From Tuwongella immobilis (GTDB lineage Bacteria > Planctomycetota > Planctomycetia > Gemmatales > Gemmataceae): a stretch of DNA of 64,000 nt. Within the stretch, counting starts at the first letter, position 1, and each line of letters begins with the position of its first letter. The translations under genes were made by a program, and so were the position numbers. The notes below the pieces were generated by a model that worked only from the letters and a program-made list of their open reading frames with translations, did not search any database and was not told the origin of the DNA. Location: the NCBI RefSeq assembly GCF_901538355.1, contig NZ_LR593887.1, positions 3,138,920 through 3,202,919 on the forward strand, read 5' to 3'. This document shows, one piece after another, positions 43,033 through 51,277 of this stretch.

Positions 43033-43244
43033 GCGCGTCCTCGTGAGCGGATCATGAACGGGCCGCTCGCTTGTCGGATCAGGATGTTCAACCGCTCGAG
43101 TTCGTCGATCAGACTCATTCGGTATTCGGTCCAACTGATCTGCTCACCATCAATGCTGTTGCTTGGCTGATGGATGTCGCCATTGGCCAGCTCGAGCGTG
43201 ACCGCATCGCGGCGAGCGATCAGGGACTCCAGATGAGATGGCAT
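43029..43244 (-). CDS. small helical phage protein
   Basis: 71 residues from ATG 43244 (or GTG 43247). The protein is helical: PSHLESLIARRDAVTLELAN and RMSLIDELERLNILIRQASG form two amphipathic helices that could pair as a coiled coil. This pattern resembles the small head-to-tail completion proteins (gpW or FII-like) in size, but I see no family motif. It is coupled to genes on both sides in the head-tail block. Confidence 0.6.
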   Translation of the reverse strand: MPSHLESLIARRDAVTLELANGDIHQPSNSIDGEQISWTEYRMSLIDELERLNILIRQASGPFMIRSRGRA

Positions 43245-43663
43245 CACTCCCCCCAGTAACGCCCCACCGGCGTCGATGGCGGCATCGGACCAATCTCCGG
43301 CTGATAAGGGGTGCTGATGAGGCCGGTGGCCTGACGGTAGGCCGCCCAGGCGCTGGCCTCATTGGTGGCCAGCACCACCCAAGCCGGCCCTTCTTGCACC
43401 TTCACCAGCCAAGGCTTCTCCTGGCTGGTGAAGGTGGGCTGCGGTTGTCGGGAGCTGTTCTCCAGTTGTGCCCGGAGCATCGCGTTTTCACGCTCGTACT
43501 GTTCGAGCTTCGCGTTGAGAACCTCCGTCTCCGACAGCGAGGCGGGTTCCGCGGATGTTGGAGTCCCGATAAGAATGGTCGGACCTTCCGACGTGACCAA
43601 CTCAAACTCGGGGGCGGGCTCGATGGTCGGCGTCGGATCGGCGGTCGGTTTCTGTTTGGCCAT
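43244..43663 (-). CDS. coiled-coil phage head-region protein
   Basis: 139 residues from ATG 43663. A Pro/Thr/Glu-rich N-terminus leads to a coiled coil (TEVLNAKLEQYERENAMLRA), then a compact C-terminal part with KPWLVKVQEGPAWVVLATNE that looks like a small beta domain. It directly follows the major capsid gene, separated by 55 bases. The coiled coil suggests trimerisation, perhaps as a capsid-associated or head-completion protein. Family unknown. Confidence 0.62.
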   Translation of the reverse strand: MAKQKPTADPTPTIEPAPEFELVTSEGPTILIGTPTSAEPASLSETEVLNAKLEQYERENAMLRAQLENSSRQPQPTFTSQEKPWLVKVQEGPAWVVLATNEASAWAAYRQATGLISTPYQPEIGPMPPSTPVGRYWGE

Positions 43664-43718
43664 GGCAAGCACTCGCAAGGGAAATGGAGTCCATCCGAAA
43701 TCATGCAGTCAGAACGGG

Positions 43719-45023
43719 TTACGGCTTGTTGCGGACAGCTTTGCGGGGCTCTTTGACCATCGGCACGCCGCGCTCATCCGCCTTGACGTAGAGCACCACC
43801 CCGCGATCGATCATGTCCATCTGGCCCGGCGCCGCTTGTTGAACCCGCAGCGGCCAGTTCTCGGCGTAGCAGAGCGGCTTGCCCTTTTCGAACATCCACC
43901 AATACTTTTCCGCATCCGCGGGCGAGACGTTGAGCCCGTTCGCGGCGGTGATGCGCTCGTACACCAATGGCGATTCGAGGATCTCGAATTTGTTCTTGTA
44001 GGGCGATTCGCTGTAGGTGACGTTGCCCGCCGCGGTGCTGGCGTCCTGGTAGCGGGTGCCCGATGCCAGATCGCCGACGATGGCGCGGGCGGTCGCCATC
44101 TTGCCGAGCTGCACCAAGATCGTGTTGGGATTGGTCAGCACGCGGGTGCCAGTGGCGGGGTCGGTCATGTCGCGGAATTTCATAAGCGTCGTCTGCACGT
44201 TGGTGTAATGCAGCAGCTCATTATTCGAGACATCGTTATCGTAAAATCCGTTGGCGATGTAGGTTGCGTAATTGTTCCCGTTGTAGACATAGGTGTTGGT
44301 GACGCCGATGAAGGCATCGATGCACCGGATTTCCTTGCGGTAACGCAACCAGGTCCCCAAGTCGTTCGCCTCCCCGTATGCTTGTCCGGTGAGGTCGAGG
44401 AAGATGGTTTCTTGGTTGACCTCGGCAGCCAGGCTGTTCTCGACGGTGCGAGGTTGGGTGATCCAGCGCTCGCCGAATTGGACGCGCTTCGTGGGCATCC
44501 CAGGAAGGCGTTCCTCGGCCTGGTCGCCGATCCGCGTCACGCCGATGGTCTTTCGCCCTTCGAACATTCGGGTCGATTCGGATGGGCAGAGCACATCGGC
44601 GATGAACTGAGGATTTTGCCAAGCCTCGAGGATGTTGACTTCCATCAGGCCAGCGACGGTGCCGGTGAAGGCGTTGATGTTGGCGAATGCGCTGGCCGAG
44701 ACGGCGCCTGCCGATGCTTCGAGCAGCGAGCGATTGTTGGCCAACCAGGTCGAGCCAGGTGTGTAGACCTGTTCGAACAACGAATGCCCCAACAGCCCGC
44801 GGCCCGTCTCGGCCAGACTGAATTCTTGTGGGCGAATGCGTTGCACCTGGCGGCCGGTGTCACTGATGGGGTCACGAAGCACCGGTCGCCCGAAGGAGTC
44901 GCGGTATCGATTGCCGTTGCGGTCACACAGGCCCAGCATGTGTTGGATGCCCACCACCGCCTTGATGGGATCCGAGGCGCACGATTCAAACAGTCGTCGC
45001 ACATTGGTCGCGTTGATTGGCAT
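43719..45023 (-). CDS. major capsid protein (HK97-fold candidate)
   Basis: 434 residues, with GGAGGAG before the start. The first 120 residues are helical and charged; the body shows TRMFEGRKTIGVTRIGDQAE, an EVNQETIFLDLTGQAYGEAN segment typical of capsid P-domains, a region with FRDMTDPATGTRVLTNPNTI, and a C-terminal part (YVKADERGVPMVKEPRKAV). Length, position behind a protease-scaffold gene and a decoration gene, and the absence of catalytic motifs support the major capsid call. No separate delta domain is obvious. Confidence 0.85.
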   Translation of the reverse strand: MPINATNVRRLFESCASDPIKAVVGIQHMLGLCDRNGNRYRDSFGRPVLRDPISDTGRQVQRIRPQEFSLAETGRGLLGHSLFEQVYTPGSTWLANNRSLLEASAGAVSASAFANINAFTGTVAGLMEVNILEAWQNPQFIADVLCPSESTRMFEGRKTIGVTRIGDQAEERLPGMPTKRVQFGERWITQPRTVENSLAAEVNQETIFLDLTGQAYGEANDLGTWLRYRKEIRCIDAFIGVTNTYVYNGNNYATYIANGFYDNDVSNNELLHYTNVQTTLMKFRDMTDPATGTRVLTNPNTILVQLGKMATARAIVGDLASGTRYQDASTAAGNVTYSESPYKNKFEILESPLVYERITAANGLNVSPADAEKYWWMFEKGKPLCYAENWPLRVQQAAPGQMDMIDRGVVLYVKADERGVPMVKEPRKAVRNKP

Positions 45024-45047
45024 GGTCTTTGCACTCCTCCGGATGGG

Positions 45048-45794
45048 TTAGGCGCTCAGGATGGCTCGCCAGGTGGTGCCATCGCAGACCGCGATTGCCG
45101 ATTTGGTGGCGGGGATCGACAGCACTGTCGCGCTGTCGGCGGTGTCCCGCAGGTTGATGGCATGGGTGGCCGGAGCCAGATTGAAGACGAAGAACATCCG
45201 CCCTTTGCAGACGGCGGGGAGTGGAAGAATCACCTTCCGGGCTGCCGTCGGCGTCATCGTCACCACCGGCAAACTTGCGGCGGTCAAGGTCGTGTCGGAA
45301 TCGCTGGCCGCCGTCGGCCCGAATCCGGAATCCGGTCGGAAGTGTGGCGAGAATGCCAGCGAGCTGACGAGCCGGGCCCGCACCTTGGTGGCGTTGCTCG
45401 CTTTCTTAATGCAGGTGCCGATCGCCAGATTGGGATTCGTCACCTTGGCCACCTGCTGATCGCTGTTGGCGGGTGTGCTTGCGTTTCGGTCGATCCCGAC
45501 CAGGTCGCCGACTTCCCAACTGGTGGTCGCGCAATCGGCATCGAAAATGCCATCGACGACGATGACACGATCGCTGACGGTGTTCTCGCTGATGAGCCGC
45601 TGATCGGCAGCGACGCCGAGGAACACCTGTCGGAAATCGGCCTGGTTGGCAATGAGCGAGCCGCGGTCAACGCGGTTGCTGGCCTTCTCAGCGCTCCCAG
45701 CGTTGAACCACATCAGGTCGCCGATTGCCACCAACGTGGAGGCCGGAAAGGGAATCCCGATGGTTCGATGATCGGTCAGAACGTGGCGAATCAT
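45048..45794 (-). CDS. head decoration protein candidate
   Basis: 248 residues with GGAGGATAA before ATG 45794. The first part (STLVAIGDLMWFN then TSWEVGDLVGIDRNAS) recalls DUF2190-type capsid decoration proteins, with SWEVGDLVG echoing their typical start. The second half (PTAARKVILPLPAVCKGRMF and AINLRDTADSATVLSIPATK) is a distinct beta domain often placed on fibre-like head spikes. It lies between the protease and the major capsid gene, as decoration proteins usually do. Confidence 0.72.
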   Translation of the reverse strand: MIRHVLTDHRTIGIPFPASTLVAIGDLMWFNAGSAEKASNRVDRGSLIANQADFRQVFLGVAADQRLISENTVSDRVIVVDGIFDADCATTSWEVGDLVGIDRNASTPANSDQQVAKVTNPNLAIGTCIKKASNATKVRARLVSSLAFSPHFRPDSGFGPTAASDSDTTLTAASLPVVTMTPTAARKVILPLPAVCKGRMFFVFNLAPATHAINLRDTADSATVLSIPATKSAIAVCDGTTWRAILSA

Positions 45795-45801
45795 GGGCGA
45801 C

Positions 45802-47022
45802 TTATCCTCCGATCAACGATTGGTAGAGAACATCGGTTGTGGGCAGGGCGGCCGGCGCAGGCCCGCCGCCCGCGCCAGCAGTCGGCGGTGGCAGTGCGGC
45901 TGGCGACCCCGAACGTGGCGCGGTCACCGGGCGGATGCCGGCGAGCAGCTCCCGGCGCTGGTCATCGGATTCCAGCAGGCAGAGCGCTTTGAGGAGGCTG
46001 GGCGTTGTTTTGACATTCAGCGATTCGCACAGCGATCGGCTCTCCACCTCCCGCCGGAGTCGGACCAGCTCCTTCGATTCTGTCTTGGTCCCGCCGGAGT
46101 CGGTTTTGTCGTCGTCCTCTTCGGACTCGGTCTTGGTCGGCTCGTCTTCTTCGGACTCCGGCTTCGATGGCTCAGTCGCGGCGAGGAGTTTTTCTTGGGT
46201 CATGAGCAGCTCTTTGAGGCGGGCGAGTTTTTCACTCGCAGGGCTGTCATCGTCAATGACCGAGAGCACGGCGGCGCGGAATCCAGCCTTCAGGGCTGCT
46301 TCGGGGCTGGCTTCTTCGGGAGCCTCGGCGGCGGCATCCAAGACGGGGTCGGCATCCTCTTGGTAGTTTTCGCTTTCGAGCAGCCGGTTGAGCCAGGCAC
46401 GACGGGGTTTGCTGAACCGCTTGCGCTGCGATTCCAACAGCGAACGCAGGGTGAATTTTTTGGGCATGGGGCGTTTCGACTCCCAGAGATTGGAATTGGT
46501 CGCGGGTTGGTCGACGATGTCCACCCCGATGACCTCGGTGATGCGACCGACGATGAGCGTGCCATTCTCGACGCGATCCTGTCGGGGATCGGAGTTCGCA
46601 TTGTGGCTGAGGCCGTACACCCCCAGCGCTCGCTGCACGTCCTCGACGATGGAGTTGGCAAACGAATGCGAGCCGAGGTAGTGCAGATCTCCGCGAATGG
46701 CAAAGCCATCAGGATCCTGCACGACTCGGCAATTGCGAAGCACGCCAAAGGTATCGAAGACGTTGCGTTCGGCCTGGGGATTGGCCCGATCTGGATGATT
46801 GGTACGGACTTTCAGCCCTTCATAGAGCGGCAGCGCATCCCGTTGCGTCGCTTCGGGATAGCGAGTCCCATGCACCACACCATCAATCCCGTGGCAATTG
46901 TCGGATCGCTCCCCGACAATCCGCACATTCTTGATGATGCAGGCCGTGGTATCGACCTCCAACGGCGTCTTCGCCGCGGTCGCCGACTCAATCAATTTGC
47001 GAGCAGAATTTGTGGCACCCAT
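45802..47022 (-). CDS. prohead protease fused to scaffold
   Basis: 406 residues. The N-terminal 180 residues look like a phage maturation protease: GLKVRTNHPDRANP (His in a strand end), YGLSHNANSD with His/Ser, and EVIGVDIVDQPATNSNLWES, as in Mu gpI-like or U35-type proteins. From about residue 200 the protein is highly charged and helical (Glu/Asp/Lys-rich, EEDEPTKTESEEDDD), the build of an internal scaffold. Ending in a Gly/Pro/Ala tail, it should drive prohead assembly and then digest itself. The opposite-strand cargo gene at 47209 separates it from the MuF gene. Confidence 0.8.
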   Translation of the reverse strand: MGATNSARKLIESATAAKTPLEVDTTACIIKNVRIVGERSDNCHGIDGVVHGTRYPEATQRDALPLYEGLKVRTNHPDRANPQAERNVFDTFGVLRNCRVVQDPDGFAIRGDLHYLGSHSFANSIVEDVQRALGVYGLSHNANSDPRQDRVENGTLIVGRITEVIGVDIVDQPATNSNLWESKRPMPKKFTLRSLLESQRKRFSKPRRAWLNRLLESENYQEDADPVLDAAAEAPEEASPEAALKAGFRAAVLSVIDDDSPASEKLARLKELLMTQEKLLAATEPSKPESEEDEPTKTESEEDDDKTDSGGTKTESKELVRLRREVESRSLCESLNVKTTPSLLKALCLLESDDQRRELLAGIRPVTAPRSGSPAALPPPTAGAGGGPAPAALPTTDVLYQSLIGG

Positions 47023-47208
47023 GCCACCAGAAGAGCATGGGGACCACGGGGATGAGGAAGGCGATTAGGCGACCGCTGGAAGTGTCCGATACTAGATAGC
47101 GAGAGTGGTGAAAATTCGAAAAATCTCGGCAAATATCGAAACAAATCATTCGAATAAAAAGATATCTAATCGCAAGGATGGCTATTTTTAGCTGATTACG
47201 AGACAAGC

Positions 47209-48120
47209 ATGAGTAAACGAAATTCAAACAAGAAGCATCATAAACGAACTAGCCAGAGCGTCGTGGCGATGCAGGAGAGTGAACTACCCTCGAGTGCCAC
47301 ACGAGAACAAAAGCCTACGACACTTGATGTTATTCTGAAATACAACGGAGTTTTTGCGCTTATCGTTTCCTTTGCAGCAATTTGGATTAGTCAACGGCAG
47401 ACGAATATTGCTCAAGCAACATTAGATCTGCAGAGTGGCAACCATGAACCCAAATCACAGATGGCAGATGTATATCCTCAATTTGTTGATTTTTTGGACC
47501 ATGAGAGATCAGATTTTGCAGGGATCAATCAGCCCCTTTATGATTCCCTGATCAAGATGTCGTTAAAAACACCAATGTTATACATCAATAACACTGGTGA
47601 CTACCCGATTGACTCTATCAAATTAGAAACGCGATTTCTTGAGGGTATATTGAACGGTAAGTTAGATTTCGATTTCAATAATCCTCCATCCGACTGGCAT
47701 AAATCTCTTACTCCGGTTATTCTGAAACGAGTGGAAAAAGAAGAAATTCAGTTACCACAATTATGGAAGCCTGGGACAGGGATACAGATTCCGATCATGA
47801 AAGGGCTTATCGGACAAATGATGCGGGTGCAAAGTAAGACGTTAAAGGACACGTCGCATCTCGGACTTTTTGAGATTTCGGTGTTTTTACGATGTGCTGG
47901 GAGTTCTGTGTATCACTACTCTGGGCAAGTCTTAAAATATCCATGTATTTGGAAACCAAGTGGATTTTCTGAAATCGAGTGCCAAAATTTTCTTGAAACA
48001 TACCAAGAAAAAATTGAATTTGGGCCGATCGTTCCGGTCAACTTAAAAAATGTAGATCGGCAAACCTTTAATACAAGAATCTTTAATGGGAAAAGTTTTG
48101 AGACGTCTAAATTAAACTGA
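47209..48120 (+). CDS. opposite-strand membrane protein (cargo gene)
   Basis: 303 residues on the plus strand, in AT-rich DNA between two minus-strand head genes. A basic, Asn/Lys/His-rich N-terminus (NSNKKHHKRTSQ) is followed by one membrane helix (YNGVFALIVSFAAIWIS, about residues 46-62). The remaining 240 residues are mixed alpha/beta with no recognised motif (HERSDFAGINQPLYDSLIKM, FEISVFLRCAGSSVYHYSGQ). The basic N-terminus suggests the large domain is outside the cytoplasm. It ends nine bases inside the MuF gene. Composition, orientation and position are those of a moron; candidate roles are superinfection exclusion or defence. Confidence 0.78.
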   Translation: MSKRNSNKKHHKRTSQSVVAMQESELPSSATREQKPTTLDVILKYNGVFALIVSFAAIWISQRQTNIAQATLDLQSGNHEPKSQMADVYPQFVDFLDHERSDFAGINQPLYDSLIKMSLKTPMLYINNTGDYPIDSIKLETRFLEGILNGKLDFDFNNPPSDWHKSLTPVILKRVEKEEIQLPQLWKPGTGIQIPIMKGLIGQMMRVQSKTLKDTSHLGLFEISVFLRCAGSSVYHYSGQVLKYPCIWKPSGFSEIECQNFLETYQEKIEFGPIVPVNLKNVDRQTFNTRIFNGKSFETSKLN

Positions 48121-49194
48121 CGCCAGCACTGGCGTCAAATAGCATCGGCAGTTGAACGCGATGGTGCCATCGGCCTCGAGGGGTGGGCGGGGCATCTTGT
48201 CGATGCCGAGCTGGTCGCCGGTGGGTTGTTTGTAGTAGATGGTGCCGTCGCGGCGAAGGTGCTCGGGGCGGACTCGGTGGTCGTGGGTGGCGTGGATCTG
48301 GTAACCGATCACTAGGTCGCCGAGTTGTTCGTAGGCGGCGAGGCGCGTGTGGTGCGAGACGCGCATCAGCTCGGTGCGAGCGACCCGGCGGGCTGCGGAT
48401 TGGACACCTTGGAGCATCGGGCGGAGTTGGCGAGTCAGCTCGGCGGGAGTCAGACCCTGTTGCGCGGCCACAGCCACACTCGCAGCAACGGCTTCCGGCG
48501 CGGCCAGGCCGGTGACACTTGCAAAATGACTGGGCCAGTTCCGCCCGTAGACGACGCGGGCCACCTCCTCCCGAGTCGGGGCCGGGAAGATTGTCGCTTG
48601 GCCGATGGTTGTTCCCACCTTGGCATCCGGCCCGAAGCGGGAGTATACCACCGCGACTTGGCTTCGCGGGACACGCACCGCGATGGTCGGCTCGCCGGCG
48701 GCAATCGCCGCAGCAACACGATCCTCGCCAGCAGTCACCTTGAGCGCACCCGATGAATCGAGTTCGGCCAGGATCGTTCCGCGTGCGGGTGGACTTCCAC
48801 CAGGTTGGCCAACAGGGATGCCCAGTTTGCGCGGGTCCACTCGTACCAGGATCGTCGCTTCGGTCGGTTCGGATGACTCCATCCGAGAGGCCGACTCCCG
48901 CGACTCGCCATCCGGCAGAACCGCCACCACATCCCGAGTCGCTTCAGTGAAATCGAGGAGCGCGGCAGCGTACATGCGGGCGACCAGCGCCTGAAGCAGG
49001 GAGTGGCGAAGCGAGACCAACTCCGAAGCGATGCGGCCTTGGAGCTCGAAAGCCGGGGTGTGGGAGAGTCGTTCGAGTAATCGGGACCAATGCTCAGCGA
49101 CGATCCGATCGACGGCGCTGGCGGCTTGGATGGCTCGCCGGTCGATCCGTTCGGCGTGGGTGGTGGCCCGCCGCTGGAGCAATCGCCGGCTCAT
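48112..49194 (-). CDS. phage MuF-like head morphogenesis protein
   Basis: 360 residues. The C-terminal domain carries the SPP1 gp7/MuF pattern: ARRVARTELMRVSHHTRLAA, a IHATHDHRVRPEH motif and the closing TIAFNCRCYLTPVL with the two cysteines. The first 150 residues are helical and the middle is Pro/Gly-rich. Proteins of this type ride inside the head near the portal and help assembly or ejection. The start overlaps the portal stop by four bases. Confidence 0.88.
   Translation of the reverse strand: MSRRLLQRRATTHAERIDRRAIQAASAVDRIVAEHWSRLLERLSHTPAFELQGRIASELVSLRHSLLQALVARMYAAALLDFTEATRDVVAVLPDGESRESASRMESSEPTEATILVRVDPRKLGIPVGQPGGSPPARGTILAELDSSGALKVTAGEDRVAAAIAAGEPTIAVRVPRSQVAVVYSRFGPDAKVGTTIGQATIFPAPTREEVARVVYGRNWPSHFASVTGLAAPEAVAASVAVAAQQGLTPAELTRQLRPMLQGVQSAARRVARTELMRVSHHTRLAAYEQLGDLVIGYQIHATHDHRVRPEHLRRDGTIYYKQPTGDQLGIDKMPRPPLEADGTIAFNCRCYLTPVLASV
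48118..48137. terminator. hairpin at the convergent ends of the cargo gene and MuF gene
   Basis: TGACGCCAG (48118-48126) and CTGGCGTCA (48129-48137) form a perfect hairpin that begins with the stop codon of the plus-strand cargo gene and lies inside the last codons of the MuF gene. It may end the cargo transcript; no T-run is present. Confidence 0.5.
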
Positions 49195-50780
49195 GAGGAT
49201 GCTCCGAATCCGTCCAGGCCCGGCAATGGATCACCACCACCGACGCCGCCGGTGCGTGCCAGATACTCCTCGTTGTCGGCCAAGATTTGGGCGAAGTCTC
49301 GACCCGATTCCGCCGCCGCGATTTGCCGAGATTGAATCCCCAGGCCGATCTCGATCTGGTTGCGTTGGGCTTCCTCCAACCGATTGCGGACTTGGGCGGT
49401 CGGGTGCTCCACCAGTATATCGACGAGCGCTTGGATCTCACCCCATCCCCATGTTCGTCCACCCGCATGAATGCCGCCATGCGTGTTGGCATGATGCTCC
49501 AAGACGTACCAAAACGTGCGTCGGAACGCCTGAGCATATTGCGGTTGCCGGCGCTGGATCGTTCGGGTGAATGGTGCCTCGGCGGTCAGCGAGCTGGCAT
49601 AGTTGTTGTTGCTAGCATCGCCGGACACGAGCCATTCCGGTGCGTTCCAGCGAACACCCGCCGCACGCAAGCATGCCTGCAAGATCGAGAGATGCACCGG
49701 GCCGTTCGTCGCATTCGGCGGTGGGACATAGGTTTGTCCCTCGGGGACATGGAGATGGGTTCCGCGGCGATAGCGTTTGACCGGGCTCTCCTGACCATTG
49801 AGCGGATTGCGTTCCTGGAAGTCGGCATCCGAATCGACGAACGCCTGGATATCCTCCTTGGTGCCGATGGCATGTTGCATCACCGAGACGATGCTGGCTT
49901 GCTCCGCCGCACCCTCCGCCAGCGAGCCGAGGAGCGCTGCTGAGGAGTTGAGCGTCTCGAAGGTGTCGAAGCTGAAGTCGGTCATGCCGCGCTTGATCGA
50001 TCGCTTCACATTTCGACGAAAGTGCGTCACGCGCTCGGGTGGCAGCTCCTCACCGTCGGCGGGGTTGGCAGGATCCCAGGCGATCCAATAGCCAAGCGGA
50101 CGTTGGGTATCTTCGGGGAGAGTCCGCACGCCAAACGACCATTCCCGAAGGTCACTCCCCGGTGGTTGGGTCAGCTGCTCGGGCTCGGCGGTGCGGACTT
50201 CCACCTTGCCATCCGGCATCGGGAAATGGATCAGCAGAAACTCGCCATCCTCGACCGACCGGACGAAAAGTTCTTCTTCGAGGCCGGGGAGCTCGCCGCC
50301 ATGCCATTCGGTGCGCTGCTCGAACTCATCAATGATGTCCTGACAACGATCAAGCAGTTCCTGCGGCGCGGGGTTGGCTTTCCGGCGCGAGGCCGCCCGG
50401 TAGCGATAGCCGGTTGAGATGACGTAGCTGGTTAGCCCCTCCATCAAACCAATGGCATAGGAATTCGAGCTGGCCAAGACGCGGGCCGGGGCTCGCAGCA
50501 GCGCGAGCTCGGCCTCGGTTTGAAACAGTGGATAGTTCCGCCCCAGGGTACGATGCCAGCCGGCAGCGGGCCCGCCCGGAAGAATATCATCCCGCCGATA
50601 GCGGTCGAGCATGTCGAGGTAGGGTGTCACCCAATTCAGCGACAACGACTCCAATCGCCGATGCTCCCGCTTCAGCCGACGCAGCTTCATCTGCTGTTCC
50701 ATCAGTCGGTTTTCGCGCTTCAAGCGACGGAGCTCATCGCGTGGTTTCGGCGGCGGTTGCACTCCGGGCAGGTCGTTCAT
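49191..50780 (-). CDS. phage portal protein (lambda type)
   Basis: 529 residues. A charged helical N-terminus (ELRRLKRENRLMEQQ) leads to the portal core: ARVLASSNSYAIGLMEGLTS, YVISTGYRYRA, EFEQRTEWHG, GYWIAWDPANPADGE, and VTHFRRNVKRSIKRGMTDF, all typical of lambda-type portals. The C-terminal part includes YASSLTAEAPFTRTIQRRQP, matching the portal clip and stem region. The dodecamer is the DNA entry channel at one capsid vertex. It lies between terminase and head genes as expected. Confidence 0.9.
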   Translation of the reverse strand: MNDLPGVQPPPKPRDELRRLKRENRLMEQQMKLRRLKREHRRLESLSLNWVTPYLDMLDRYRRDDILPGGPAAGWHRTLGRNYPLFQTEAELALLRAPARVLASSNSYAIGLMEGLTSYVISTGYRYRAASRRKANPAPQELLDRCQDIIDEFEQRTEWHGGELPGLEEELFVRSVEDGEFLLIHFPMPDGKVEVRTAEPEQLTQPPGSDLREWSFGVRTLPEDTQRPLGYWIAWDPANPADGEELPPERVTHFRRNVKRSIKRGMTDFSFDTFETLNSSAALLGSLAEGAAEQASIVSVMQHAIGTKEDIQAFVDSDADFQERNPLNGQESPVKRYRRGTHLHVPEGQTYVPPPNATNGPVHLSILQACLRAAGVRWNAPEWLVSGDASNNNYASSLTAEAPFTRTIQRRQPQYAQAFRRTFWYVLEHHANTHGGIHAGGRTWGWGEIQALVDILVEHPTAQVRNRLEEAQRNQIEIGLGIQSRQIAAAESGRDFAQILADNEEYLARTGGVGGGDPLPGLDGFGASS

Positions 50781-50791
50781 CGGCTCACCTT

Positions 50792-51220
50792 CTACTCATC
50801 CAGTGTGTGTCGCAATAACAGGCCCAAGAGCGGAAAGGGATCCTTGGCCAGGTTGTATGTCGGCGAATCGTCCTGCGTGCGATACTTGCCATCCGCATCG
50901 ACAATCACCGCATCCACCCAAGGCGATGTCCCATCGGCATTTCGGAGGGGCTCCCCTCGATCATCGCTTGGGACCCAGCGCAACTCCAACCAAGGCGTGG
51001 GGTTGGGTACTGAGCTCCGCGGCTGATAGAACACCGGGATTACCACCATCGACTCACCGTTGAATCGCACCACCAGACGGTCGGTATCCCGCACCGGCTT
51101 GATCGAGAGCGTCGGCAGATTCAGTCGATGCACCACCGTCACAAAACCCTGCAATGCATGCATCAGTTTTTGATAGCCGAGCGATGCCATCATCAATTCC
51201 GATTCGTTGGGAACGACCAT
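50792..51220 (-). CDS. phage protein of unknown function, hairpin-controlled
   Basis: 142 residues starting at ATG 51220. Beta-rich sequence: LSIKPVRDTDRLVVRFNGES, MVVIPVFYQPRSSVPNPTPW, VDAVIVDADGKYRTQDD, then the helix-like end NLAKDPFPLLGLLLRHTLDE. No signal or membrane segment. It lies between the methyltransferase and the portal genes. Its ribosome site (AAGGAGC) is inside the arm of a perfect hairpin at 51229-51258, so its translation is probably regulated. Family not recognised. Confidence 0.68.
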   Translation of the reverse strand: MVVPNESELMMASLGYQKLMHALQGFVTVVHRLNLPTLSIKPVRDTDRLVVRFNGESMVVIPVFYQPRSSVPNPTPWLELRWVPSDDRGEPLRNADGTSPWVDAVIVDADGKYRTQDDSPTYNLAKDPFPLLGLLLRHTLDE

Positions 51221-51228
51221 GAGAAGCT

Positions 51229-51258
51229 CCTTGACCTGGAATCATGTCCAGGTCAAGG
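51229..51258 (-). promoter_or_regulatory. SD-sequestering hairpin before the gene at 50792-51220
   Basis: CCTTGACCTGGA (51229-51240) and TCCAGGTCAAGG (51247-51258) are perfect 12-base inverted copies with a 6-base loop. On the minus strand the downstream arm ends in CAAGG, the first part of the AAGGAG ribosome site of ATG 51220. A second 7-base palindrome (51263-51280) overlaps the methyltransferase stop codon. Together they look like a translational switch. Confidence 0.7.
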
Positions 51259-51277
51259 ATACTGAACAAATTCTTGT

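Noticed and set aside
43362-45992. Plus-strand frame of 876 codons
   Set aside because: Antisense to the major capsid and decoration genes; an artefact of the GC-rich codon pattern. No phage-like content.
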